Assembly (NCBI GenBank): GCA_035528295.1
Contig: DATKYY010000057.1
Coordinates: forward strand, 1-22,406
Length of the DNA: 22,406 nucleotides
Origin: G020353235 sp035528295
Lineage (GTDB): Bacteria; Chloroflexota; Dehalococcoidia; Dehalococcoidales; JAUYDJ01
Direction: 5' to 3'
Position 1 is the first letter of the stretch. Every line of letters begins with the position of its first letter. The notes under the pieces were generated by a model that worked only from the letters and a program-made list of their open reading frames with translations, made no database searches and was not told the DNA's origin. The position numbers were made by a program, and so were the translations under genes. Positions 1-6,391 of this stretch are shown here, piece by piece.

Positions 1-661
1 TGACCACACTGGGATAGGTGGCAAAACCACCCAGCCCCACCACCAGTGAGGAAACATTCAGCTTATCAATCTCGGCTTCAATGGCCTCTGTCTCGTCCCG
101 GCTGATAGCCGACTGGAGGGGGATTTCGCGCATACTCTCAATACGCTCTCTTGGCGAAATCACCAGCATGTTGGGCGGGGATTCTAATCTGAAGACAAGC
201 GGGGGGAAGCTCATTTTTAGCCCGACTATTGGATTGTAGATACCCTCTTCCACCAGGGTCTCTTTTATCTGGCGGGCGATTATCCCTTCTACCGTCTCAT
301 CCCGGGCAGCCCTTTGCTCCAGCAAGTTGTCCAGCTTCGCCTGCAGTGAAGCCAGGCCACCCGCTTTATCCCCTTTTTTGACGGCTTCTATCTCTGTTTT
401 CAGGCTCTTTATCTGCCCGACAGTAGCAAAGTACTCGCTAACCAGGTTAACCTCGTCATTTGCCTTCTGAGAGCCGTGGAAAAGCCATTTGCCGACCTCG
501 GCGGGAATCGTCCGGAACTCCCAGCCGGCGACACTGAATCGGTAGGGCTTAACAACTGACTTCAACTGTTTATCGAAATCCGGGGCGGGGGCACAGCTCC
601 CGCCAAGCAAAACCAGTGACATCATAGCGGTAACAATAATCAGCCCCATTCTGGTTGGCAC
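1..661 (-). CDS. Putative lipoprotein of unknown family (partial, C-terminus beyond window)
   Basis: An open frame runs on the minus strand from 661 off the left edge, giving 220 codons. I do not recognise the family. The first 22 residues form a signal peptide with an Arg at 4 and a hydrophobic stretch (about 6-20), followed by Cys23 in the context LLGGSC, an imperfect lipobox, so export and lipid anchoring are likely. Residues about 75-135 are rich in Lys/Glu and Leu and look like a helical or coiled-coil segment; the rest has no motif I can name. The GTG at 661 is preferred over the in-frame ATG at 649: it has a GGGAG ribosome site seven bases upstream (669-673) and supplies the charged n-region. 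It lies 56 bp downstream of elp3 on the same strand and could be co-transcribed. The reading frame is clear; the function is unknown. Confidence 0.7.
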   Translation of the reverse strand, partial: MPTRMGLIIVTAMMSLVLLGGSCAPAPDFDKQLKSVVKPYRFSVAGWEFRTIPAEVGKWLFHGSQKANDEVNLVSEYFATVGQIKSLKTEIEAVKKGDKAGGLASLQAKLDNLLEQRAARDETVEGIIARQIKETLVEEGIYNPIVGLKMSFPPLVFRLESPPNMLVISPRERIESMREIPLQSAISRDETEAIEAEIDKLNVSSLVVGLGGFATYPSVV

Positions 662-717
662 TCTCTATCTCCCTGTTGCTCTCAAGGCGGGGCTAAGACC
701 AGACCAAAAATTGCCTT

Positions 718-2106
718 CTAACCTGAAGCCAGGCTCTTGACCATATAATCGCCCTGCGAGCGGTAGCCAAATTCAGTGCGGTAATACTCTTTAGCCCCCA
801 CCCCGCTTAACACCGTTATCACCGGCACCCGAAATTCTTCAGCGGCAATCCGCTCCGCCTCCCCCAGCAGCGCCTTGCCCAGGCCCTTATGCTGAGCAGC
901 AACAGCACTCTGCTGACCGAGGGAGACCTCAGGCCCGTAGACATGCAGTTCCCTGATTATGGCCAGATTCCCCCCCACCTCCGGCCCCAGCCTAGCTATC
1001 GGCTCGGCCTGGATTCTCATCCGCAGCAGACCGAACAGCGTCTCATTTTCATCCTCAAAAGAAAGAAAAATCTCCCTGCCGCTTGAGGCTTCATAATCCA
1101 GCCTGACCATTCTGGGCTCACCTGTCTCCCAGCCATTTTGCACCCGATGCCCGTATTCCCGGCACCGGATACACTTGCACTCAATGGCTCTATCCCCCAT
1201 CCGCTGTTTAACCACATTCCGCAGTGAGTCTTTCAAGCCAGCCACGATAAACTTGGGCGGGATGTCACGGAGCACCCTTGAGATGCGGACATACTTGGGC
1301 ACCGTTAATTTTATGTCAACTATCAGATTAATCATGGTCTCGGCGTCATAGGGCTGGTAACGCCCCTCCCGGTACCACTTTTCCAGCTCGGTGCCGGTCA
1401 CCACCATCGTCGGGTAAAGCTTCAACCCGTCCGGTCGGAAGCGGCTGTCGCTAAACAGCCTTCTGGTCAGCTCCAAGTCCAGTTCTGGCGTTGAGCCGGG
1501 CAGGCCGGGCATCCAGTGATAGTGCACCTTAAAGCCGTGCTGGCGGAGCAAGGCAGTCGCCCTGACCACCTCCCCACTCCCGTGCCCCCGGCCAATCAGC
1601 CGGTAGACCTCATCATCCAGTGTCTGAACCCCGAGCTCCACCCTGGTAGCGCCCAGCTCAAGCATCCCGTCTATTTCCGCCGGCCCGCACCAGTCAGGTC
1701 TGGTCTCAACACAAAGCCCGACACAGCGATGATTGGCCGTTTCATTGAGCCATTTGGCCGCTTCCAGACTGACTGACTCGCTGCCATTCAGGGCATCATA
1801 GCAGTCCTTGATAAACTGGTATTGATAATCTTTAGGGTAAGCCAGAAAGGTGCCCCCCATTATTATCATCTCAATCTTATCGGTGGGGTGCCCCATATCG
1901 GTGAGCACTCTCAGCCTCAGCTCAACCTGCTTTTTGGCATCATAGCCGCACTGCCTGGCTCGCATCGCCGCCGGCGATTCCGGAGTATAGCTCTGGGGTA
2001 TATCCAGAAAGGTGGGGCAATAGATGCACTGTCCGGGGCAAGGCATGGGCAGTGTCATCACCGCCACCGGGGTAACCCCGGATATTGTCCTGGTCAATTT
2101 TTTCAT
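718..2106 (-). CDS. elp3: Elp3-type tRNA uridine-34 carboxymethyl-forming radical SAM/acetyltransferase
   Basis: This enzyme starts the cm5 modification of wobble uridine 34 in tRNA, using SAM radical chemistry and acetyl-CoA. The protein has 462 residues. The N-terminal radical SAM domain carries C23-x3-C27-x2-C30 (CPGQCIYC) followed by the Elp3 signature SYTPESPAAMRA (about 39-50). C310, C312 and C315 with the nearby IRCREYG segment match the zinc-binding linker, and the C-terminal GNAT domain shows QHKGLGKALLGEAERIA (about 405-421) with Tyr441/Tyr442 near the acetyl-CoA site. It lacks the N-terminal extension of eukaryotic Elp3, as does the structurally characterised Dehalococcoides enzyme. 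No other Elongator subunit is visible. The ATG at 2106 opens with a typical KKLTRTISGVTPVAVMT segment. It diverges from a Trm9-like methyltransferase gene 41 bp away, which suggests a shared tRNA modification pathway. Identification is firm; activity is inferred from the family. Confidence 0.95.
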   Translation of the reverse strand: MKKLTRTISGVTPVAVMTLPMPCPGQCIYCPTFLDIPQSYTPESPAAMRARQCGYDAKKQVELRLRVLTDMGHPTDKIEMIIMGGTFLAYPKDYQYQFIKDCYDALNGSESVSLEAAKWLNETANHRCVGLCVETRPDWCGPAEIDGMLELGATRVELGVQTLDDEVYRLIGRGHGSGEVVRATALLRQHGFKVHYHWMPGLPGSTPELDLELTRRLFSDSRFRPDGLKLYPTMVVTGTELEKWYREGRYQPYDAETMINLIVDIKLTVPKYVRISRVLRDIPPKFIVAGLKDSLRNVVKQRMGDRAIECKCIRCREYGHRVQNGWETGEPRMVRLDYEASSGREIFLSFEDENETLFGLLRMRIQAEPIARLGPEVGGNLAIIRELHVYGPEVSLGQQSAVAAQHKGLGKALLGEAERIAAEEFRVPVITVLSGVGAKEYYRTEFGYRSQGDYMVKSLASG

Positions 2107-2114
2107 AGTATACT
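2085..2114 (+). promoter_or_regulatory. Candidate promoter for the Trm9-like methyltransferase
   Basis: TTGTCC (2085-2090) and TATACT (2109-2114) are separated by 18 bases and lie about 33 bases before the ATG at 2148. The -35 element sits inside the first codons of the divergent elp3. The -10 matches consensus at five of six positions and the -35 at four of six. This is a pattern match only. Confidence 0.3.
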
Positions 2115-2147
2115 TCCCAGTAACGACAGTTTAACAGATTGAAGCTG

Positions 2148-2801
2148 ATGGTAACAAACGTCTTTGACCAGATTGCCCCGGGCTGGTATAACTTCCGCCA
2201 CTGGTCTATCTTCCGCAGTGAGCTGGAGGGGATGGCCAGGCGGTGGCAGAAAGGGAAACTGCTCAACCTGGGCTGTGCCCACGGACCGGACTTTCTCCCC
2301 TTTCAGTCCCGCTTTGAGCTGTATGGTGTTGACTTTTCCCGGGAGATGCTCCGCTTTGCCCGGAGATACTCGCAAAAGTTCAAATTTAGCGTCAGTCTGA
2401 CCCAGGCTGAGGTCAGCCACCTCCCCTACGGTGATGAGACCTTTGACTGGGCAATCTCGGTAGCCACCTATCACCATATAAAAGATAAAGAGAAGAGGCT
2501 GGCGGCACTGAGCGAACTAAGGCGGGTCTTGAAGCCGGGTGGTGAAGCCTTCATCACGGTATGGAACCACTGGCAACCCCGGTTCTGGTTCCGCCGCCGC
2601 GAGGTGTCGGTGCCCTGGCGCACCAGGACCGAGACCCTGTACCGCTACTACCACCTCTTTTCTTATCCCGAGCTGGAGAAACTGGCCAAACAGGCTGGTT
2701 TTCAGGTGCTAAAGTCCTTCCCGGAAAGTGCCTATCGTTTTCCGCTGAAGTTCTTCTCGCGCAACATATGCCTGCTGGTGAAGAAGAGCCACGCCGATTA
2801 A
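2148..2801 (+). CDS. Trm9/ALKBH8-like class I SAM methyltransferase (candidate tRNA cm5U34 carboxyl methyltransferase)
   Basis: A 217-residue Rossmann methyltransferase. The SAM-binding motif I is LLNLGCAHG (38-46), the acidic end of strand 2 is VDFS (61-64), and FDWAISVATYHH (99-110) with RVLKPGGEAFITVW (126-139) are the later family motifs. What sets it apart from generic methyltransferases is the set VFDQIAPGWYNFRHW (5-19), VPW (155-157) and YRYYHLF (165-171). These resemble the start, the VPW and the RYYHL segments I remember from yeast Trm9 and the ALKBH8 methyltransferase domain, which esterify cm5U34 to mcm5U34. Placement head to head with elp3, the source of cm5U, supports the same role. 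ATG at 2148 is chosen; an in-frame TTG lies at 2139. Methyltransferase identity is firm; the tRNA substrate is inference from motifs plus context. Other Trm9-like proteins of unknown substrate exist. Confidence 0.75.
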   Translation: MVTNVFDQIAPGWYNFRHWSIFRSELEGMARRWQKGKLLNLGCAHGPDFLPFQSRFELYGVDFSREMLRFARRYSQKFKFSVSLTQAEVSHLPYGDETFDWAISVATYHHIKDKEKRLAALSELRRVLKPGGEAFITVWNHWQPRFWFRRREVSVPWRTRTETLYRYYHLFSYPELEKLAKQAGFQVLKSFPESAYRFPLKFFSRNICLLVKKSHAD

Positions 2802-2805
2802 TGCG

Positions 2806-2835
2806 TTGACAAAGCCGGTGGGTAAGAAATAGGAT
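2806..2835 (+). promoter_or_regulatory. Candidate sigma-A promoter for the zinc-ribbon/permease/tautomerase genes
   Basis: A consensus TTGACA at 2806-2811 is followed after 18 bases by TAGGAT at 2830-2835, four of six matches to the -10. It lies in the 88-bp gap after the methyltransferase and would give a leader of about 48 bases before the gene at 2890. If real, the three downstream genes can be transcribed separately from the methyltransferase. Confidence 0.4.
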
Positions 2836-2889
2836 TACCTCAAAGAAGCCTGATGATTAAAACGGCAGGAAAGGAGTTAAGGTCAAGAG

Positions 2890-3129
2890 ATGCTTTTAAA
2901 AATTAAATGTGCTGAATGTGGCACCGAGGGCAGTTTATCCCTGACCGACCCAGTCTATCAGGGCCCATACCGATGCTGGAAGTGTCGGGCGCTCTTCACC
3001 ATCAAGATAGAGAGCAACGAGCTTAAAACCTGCGAACCGCTTACCGAGGAAGGGTTGAAGCAGCACGAGGCAGAATTAAAGAAACAGCAGGAAATAGACG
3101 CCCTGAAAGCCAAATTCAAACGGCAATAG
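2890..3129 (+). CDS. Small zinc-ribbon protein of unknown function
   Basis: A 79-residue cytoplasmic protein. Two CxxC knuckles, C7/C10 (CAEC) and C29/C32 (CWKC), sit on short strands and should bind one zinc ion. The remaining half is charged (Lys, Glu and Gln from about 45 to the end) and looks like a single helix. An AAGGAG ribosome site at 2871-2876 lies 13 bases before the ATG, slightly far; no better start exists. It is 27 bp upstream of a permease gene and 88 bp downstream of the Trm9-like methyltransferase. Zinc ribbons of this size bind many partners. A Trm112-like partner role for the upstream methyltransferase is conceivable because Trm112 is also a small two-knuckle zinc protein that starts with an LL-x-I segment, but the match is weak. 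I do not assign a function. Confidence 0.75.
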   Translation: MLLKIKCAECGTEGSLSLTDPVYQGPYRCWKCRALFTIKIESNELKTCEPLTEEGLKQHEAELKKQQEIDALKAKFKRQ

Positions 3130-3156
3130 GCCGGTAAATAAAGATGGAGAAACCAG

Positions 3157-3684
3157 ATGAATAAAAGCAGGAGGATACAGCAGATGCTTGTCCCGACTAT
3201 TGTCATGGGTGTAATCGCCCTGGTCCTGCTCTATATTGGCTATCAGAGGGGGGCCGGGGAACATATTCTCGGCATGAAAACAGCCGGCAGCCTACTGGTA
3301 CAGATAATCCCCTTGCTTATCTTTGCCTTTATCGTCGCCGGCATGATTCAGGTCCTGATTCCGCAGGAATTGATATCCAAGTGGGTGGGCATGGAATCCG
3401 GTTTCAAGGGTTTATTCATTGGCACCCTGCTGGGCGGTCTAGCCCCGGGTGGCCCCTACATCAGCTTACCCATCGCCGCCGGACTGCTACGCTCTGGAGC
3501 CAGCATCGGCACCATGGTCGCCTTCCTGACCGGCTGGTCACTGTGGGCAGTCAGCCGACTGCCACTGGAAATCGGCATGCTGGGCTGGGAATTCACCATG
3601 ATTCGCCTTGCCTGCACTTTCTTCTTCCCGCCCATCGCCGGGCTGATTGCCAACCTTCTCTTTTCCCGCGTCAGCCTGGCTTGA
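3157..3684 (+). CDS. Half-size permease of the DUF318/ArsP-like family
   Basis: A 175-residue integral membrane protein with about five hydrophobic segments (roughly 11-28, 45-67, 84-110, 116-134 and 145-170). The segment LLVQIIPLLIFAFIVAGMIQ followed by the LIPQELISKWVG stretch, and then GGLAPGGPYISLPI (93-106), resembles the predicted permease family DUF318/UPF0718, which includes the organoarsenical exporter ArsP. Full family members have about 300-350 residues and two repeats of this unit; this gene carries one, so a dimer would be needed to rebuild a full channel. No CxxC or other metal-binding site is visible. A GGAG lies about ten bases before the ATG. It sits between the zinc-ribbon gene (27 bp) and the tautomerase gene (33 bp) in one direction, likely one transcript. 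Substrate is unknown. Confidence 0.75.
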   Translation: MNKSRRIQQMLVPTIVMGVIALVLLYIGYQRGAGEHILGMKTAGSLLVQIIPLLIFAFIVAGMIQVLIPQELISKWVGMESGFKGLFIGTLLGGLAPGGPYISLPIAAGLLRSGASIGTMVAFLTGWSLWAVSRLPLEIGMLGWEFTMIRLACTFFFPPIAGLIANLLFSRVSLA

Positions 3685-3717
3685 ATCGCTGAATAAAAAG
3701 TAAAACGAGGAGGTATC

Positions 3718-3912
3718 ATGCCAGTAGTAATCGTTGAAATGTGGGAGGGGCGCGCCATTGAGCAGAAGAGACAGCTGATAAAGGGTATAACCTCAGCCAT
3801 CGTCGATATCGGCGTTCCCGCGGAGGCAGTGCAAATTATCATCAAGGATAACCCCAAGCACAACTGGGGTATGGGTGGTGAGCTGGCTTCGGAAAAGTAT
3901 GCTGGCAAATAG
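3718..3912 (+). CDS. 4-oxalocrotonate tautomerase family protein
   Basis: A 64-residue member of the tautomerase superfamily, which uses an N-terminal proline as general base after removal of Met. Visible here are Pro1 (MPVVIVEMWEGR), Arg11 in the GR pair, and the family C-terminus GMGGELAS. A strong GAGGAGGT ribosome site precedes the ATG. Two active-site positions differ from the classical enzyme of catechol meta-cleavage: the residue aligned with Arg39 is Gln (in AVQIII) and the Phe of HFGIGGELAS is Trp. With no catechol pathway gene nearby, the natural substrate is probably not 2-hydroxymuconate. Small tautomerases with Pro1 are common in anaerobes and are often left without a known substrate. 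Family assignment is firm; function is open. Confidence 0.88.
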   Translation: MPVVIVEMWEGRAIEQKRQLIKGITSAIVDIGVPAEAVQIIIKDNPKHNWGMGGELASEKYAGK

Positions 3913-3945
3913 CCGGGCTAGCTGCCAATGCCGGGGCGCTTCTAT

Positions 3946-4626
3946 TTATCGGGCGGAAACATAAGATTTAGCCGGCAATTTCTCATAGGGATACCCCCAC
4001 CTGCCGAAGTGGGCGTCTTTTAACTGCTGAAGGCGCCGCTGGAACGAAGCCGAGCTGATATTTTCCAGACTCATCAATACCGCGTCTTCCCGGTTATCGG
4101 TGTAGTAACCACAGCGCAAACCGGTGCGGGTGAAGCCAAACTTGCCATAGAGACTCAGCGCGGCGTCGTTAGAGACACGCACCTCAAGGGTGCCCAGATG
4201 AGCTTTCAGCCCGGTTGCCTGGTCGATAACCGATATCAGCAGTAGCTCCCCTATCCCGTGATGGCGGGATTCCTCCCGAACCGCGATGTTGGTCAGATGA
4301 GCCTCACCGGCGACAACCCAGAAGCCGGCAAAACCAACCACATACTCCCGGCTGAAGACGGGCACCTCTGCCTCGGAGAGAGGCTCATGACCAAACAGAC
4401 GCTGCACCTGAGATACCAGCCCGGAAAAAACCCTCTCTGAAATAGCCCTGGTCGCGGTTTCCTCAATCGTTCTGCCTTCTTCACAGGCAACGATATAGTG
4501 AGCCAGGCGGTTTTTGAGCTCATTCTTAAAGTCAGGCGGTGGCCACATAGTTGGGAAGGCTTCGTGGTCAATGGCCGTAATCTGGGCAATGTCATCCGGT
4601 CCCATTAAACGCAAATAGTAAGCCAT
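3946..4626 (-). CDS. rimI: RimI-like GNAT N-acetyltransferase
   Basis: A 226-residue GNAT acetyltransferase. The acetyl-CoA motif is IAVREESRHHGIGELLL (114-130, with RHHGIG as the pyrophosphate loop), followed by LEVRVSNDAALSLYGKFGF (147-165) and a C-terminal RCGYYTDNREDAVLM segment, the pattern of RimI ribosomal-protein-alanine acetyltransferases. RimI proteins usually have about 150 residues. The excess comes from a 45-residue insert (about 51-95, between the early strands) and a C-terminal extension (about 190-226) rich in basic and aromatic residues. Substrate could therefore be ribosomal protein bS18 or another protein N-terminus. It faces the tautomerase gene convergently (33 bp) and diverges from the sigma factor gene. 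No strong terminator is visible between it and the tautomerase. Confidence 0.8.
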   Translation of the reverse strand: MAYYLRLMGPDDIAQITAIDHEAFPTMWPPPDFKNELKNRLAHYIVACEEGRTIEETATRAISERVFSGLVSQVQRLFGHEPLSEAEVPVFSREYVVGFAGFWVVAGEAHLTNIAVREESRHHGIGELLLISVIDQATGLKAHLGTLEVRVSNDAALSLYGKFGFTRTGLRCGYYTDNREDAVLMSLENISSASFQRRLQQLKDAHFGRWGYPYEKLPAKSYVSAR

Positions 4627-4708
4627 AACTCATTCCGGAAGTAATTTTAGAGTTATTGTAACATACCCACTCTGGCAAGGGCGATTTGCCAAAGCTAACC
4701 TTTACTGC

Positions 4709-4736
4709 CCCGGTGCGTTATATTATATGCACCGGG
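4709..4736. repeat. Perfect 8-bp inverted repeat enclosing a -10-like element
   Basis: CCCGGTGC (4709-4716) and GCACCGGG (4729-4736) form a perfect inverted repeat around a 12-base AT-only-but-one loop. On the minus strand the loop contains a consensus TATAAT (4727-4722), placed to drive the acetyltransferase gene with a leader of about 90 bases; no good -35 accompanies it. There is no T-tract on either side, so an operator is more likely than a terminator. The gap 4627-4793 holds no gene. Confidence 0.5.
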
Positions 4737-4746
4737 TAACACCGAA

Positions 4747-4776
4747 TTGCAGCTAGACCCAGGCGCATTATACAAT
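4747..4776 (+). promoter_or_regulatory. Candidate promoter for the sigma/anti-sigma pair
   Basis: TTGCAG (4747-4752), an 18-base spacer and TACAAT (4771-4776, five of six to consensus) lie 17 bases before the ATG at 4794. The alternative hexamer TATACA overlaps at 4769-4774. The -35 is poor (three of six). I looked for a GGAAC-type ECF element and found none that is convincing. Confidence 0.3.
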
Positions 4777-4793
4777 AGAGCTAAGGTTTAGCT

Positions 4794-5348
4794 ATGAATG
4801 GTTACCAGGTGCAAGAGGAGCAGAGCCTCACCCACCGGGCACGAGAGGGGGACAAAGAGGCTTTTGCCCAGCTATATGAGAACTACTTTGATAAGATTTA
4901 TCGCTATGTGGTTCTCAAAATAGGCAAGGCAGATGCGGAGGATGTTACCCAGCAGGTCTTCATCAAGGCCCTCCAGGCTATTGCCTCTTTTAAGTGGCGG
5001 GGGATACCCTTCTCTGCATGGCTCTTCCGTATTGCCCATAACCAGGTGGTTGACTACTTTAGAAAGGAAAAGAAGGTAATCAAGGTGCCGCTTAATGAAT
5101 CATCTTTCCGGAGTGATAGCGACCCGCAGCAAATGGCGGAGCGCAGTCTGGATATTGAGCAGCTGATTTCAGCCACCCGGCAGCTGACCAGGGCACAGCG
5201 GGAGGTGATTGGTCTGCGCTTTGCCGGTGAGCTATCAATTACGGAGACAGCCAGGGTTATGAGCAAGAGTGAGGGCGCAATTAAGGCATTGCAGCACAGC
5301 GCCATAGTCGCCCTGCGCAAGACAATGCCTGAGGACCGAAAACAATGA
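4794..5348 (+). CDS. ECF-like sigma-70 family RNA polymerase sigma factor
   Basis: A 184-residue two-domain sigma factor that would direct RNA polymerase to a small gene set. Region 2 spans about 24-92, with the core-binding DAEDVTQQVFIKAL (47-60) and the -10-reading segment PFSAWLFRIAHNQVVDYFR (72-90). Region 4 spans about 123-176, with the helix-turn-helix LSITETARVMSKSEGAIKALQHSA (split in the text only by length; 147-170). Regions 1.1 and 3 are absent, as in ECF sigmas. A TAAGG ribosome site lies seven bases before the ATG. The stop overlaps the next start (ATGA at 5345-5348), so it is translationally coupled to a membrane protein of anti-sigma type, the usual sign of a sigma factor held inactive until an envelope signal arrives. 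Targets are unknown; the two lipoprotein genes downstream are candidates. Confidence 0.92.
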   Translation: MNGYQVQEEQSLTHRAREGDKEAFAQLYENYFDKIYRYVVLKIGKADAEDVTQQVFIKALQAIASFKWRGIPFSAWLFRIAHNQVVDYFRKEKKVIKVPLNESSFRSDSDPQQMAERSLDIEQLISATRQLTRAQREVIGLRFAGELSITETARVMSKSEGAIKALQHSAIVALRKTMPEDRKQ

Positions 5349-6298
5349 ACCGAGATAAAGAATTAGCCAACATCCTGAATGACTGCCTGGAGCGATTGCT
5401 TCAGGGAGAGACGATAGAGCAGTGTCTCCAGGACTACCCGCAATACGCGGGAGAAATTGAGCCGCTGCTCCAGACGGCTATGGCCGCCAAAAAGGCACTG
5501 GCTATCCAGCCCGGCGTTGAGTTTAAAGCCAGAGCCAGGTACCAGTTTCAATCGGTGCTCAAAGAAGCCAAACCCAGGAGAGGGCTGCCCTTCTTTAGCT
5601 GGCAACCGCGCTGGGCAACCGCCCTGACTATTGGCCTCGCCTTTTTGCTGGCCGGAAGCGGCACCGTAGCCGCCGCCGGTAACAGTATGCCCGATAGCCC
5701 CCTCTACCCGGTGAAACTGGCTACCGAGCAGGCGCAGCTGGGATTAACCTTCTCTGATATCGGCAAAGCCAAACTCTATGTCGAGCTGGCTGATAAGAGA
5801 GTCACCGAGATTGCCTATATGGTTAACCAGGGCAAGCCCGAAGAGATAGAGGCAACCGTTCAGCGGCTGAGCAATCACCTGGCCATGATAGTCAGCCTGT
5901 CCCTCGTCGAGGGGGCGGCGCCAGGAGAGCCACCCGCCGAAGAGGCCGCCCCCCGGCTCATGCAGGCACCAGCCGCGGGAGCAGCCGAGGCGCCGGCACC
6001 CCAGCTAGCCGAGACACCAGCGGCAGAGCCAGCGGCTGAAGAAGCCGCTAAAGAGACCCCGGAACAGGCTGAGGCCAAGGCTAAACTCAAGGAACTCCTC
6101 AAGCAGAATAAGACCGTTCACCCGGCGGTACTGCGTGCCCTGCTGGATGAAGTCCCCGACTCAGCCAGGCCAGCCCTGCTGCAGGCAATCGCCGACGCCG
6201 AGGCTAACTACCAGAAAGCCCTGGAGGCTCTGGATGATGACGATGATGACGACGAGGGAAAGAAGCGTCACGGTGGTGATGAAGATGAGGATGACTAG
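5345..6298 (+). CDS. Membrane-anchored anti-sigma-like protein with DUF5667 domain and acidic tail
   Basis: A 317-residue single-pass protein coupled to the sigma gene by a 4-base overlap. Residues 1-75 are cytoplasmic and contain the ILNDCLERLLQGETIEQCLQ pattern and the DYPQYAGEIEPLL pattern, seen in N-termini of anti-sigma-like proteins of Chloroflexota. A membrane segment spans about 91-111. The outer part begins with a DUF5667 domain (about 113-185; NSMPDSPLYPVKLATEQAQL), continues through a low-complexity Ala/Glu/Pro stretch (about 190-245) and a helical region, and ends in a run of Asp (297-303) followed by a His/Asp/Glu-rich tail. No zinc-type HxxxCxxC anti-sigma motif is present. The topology suggests that an outside event is relayed to the sigma factor. 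The anti-sigma role rests on gene coupling and topology; it has not been shown here. Confidence 0.8.
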   Translation: MNRDKELANILNDCLERLLQGETIEQCLQDYPQYAGEIEPLLQTAMAAKKALAIQPGVEFKARARYQFQSVLKEAKPRRGLPFFSWQPRWATALTIGLAFLLAGSGTVAAAGNSMPDSPLYPVKLATEQAQLGLTFSDIGKAKLYVELADKRVTEIAYMVNQGKPEEIEATVQRLSNHLAMIVSLSLVEGAAPGEPPAEEAAPRLMQAPAAGAAEAPAPQLAETPAAEPAAEEAAKETPEQAEAKAKLKELLKQNKTVHPAVLRALLDEVPDSARPALLQAIADAEANYQKALEALDDDDDDDEGKKRHGGDEDEDD

Positions 6299-6391
6299 CC
6301 GCCGGGTAATTTCCAATAAATTCACAGGTTGGCACTAACCCGGTGCTGACCTTTACGTTATATAAAGCAGGGAGTGAGGAGGTAAACATCA

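Noticed and set aside
670..735. Terminator after elp3
   Set aside because: A 4-bp CCTG/CAGG stem lies 13 bases from a T run; too weak and too distant to call.
2107..2112. TATACT on the minus strand as -10 of elp3
   Set aside because: It touches the elp3 ATG at 2106, leaving no room for a transcript start before the gene unless initiation is internal.
3913..3945. Terminator between the convergent tautomerase and acetyltransferase genes
   Set aside because: The GC-rich partial repeats do not form a continuous stem and no T-tract follows on either strand.
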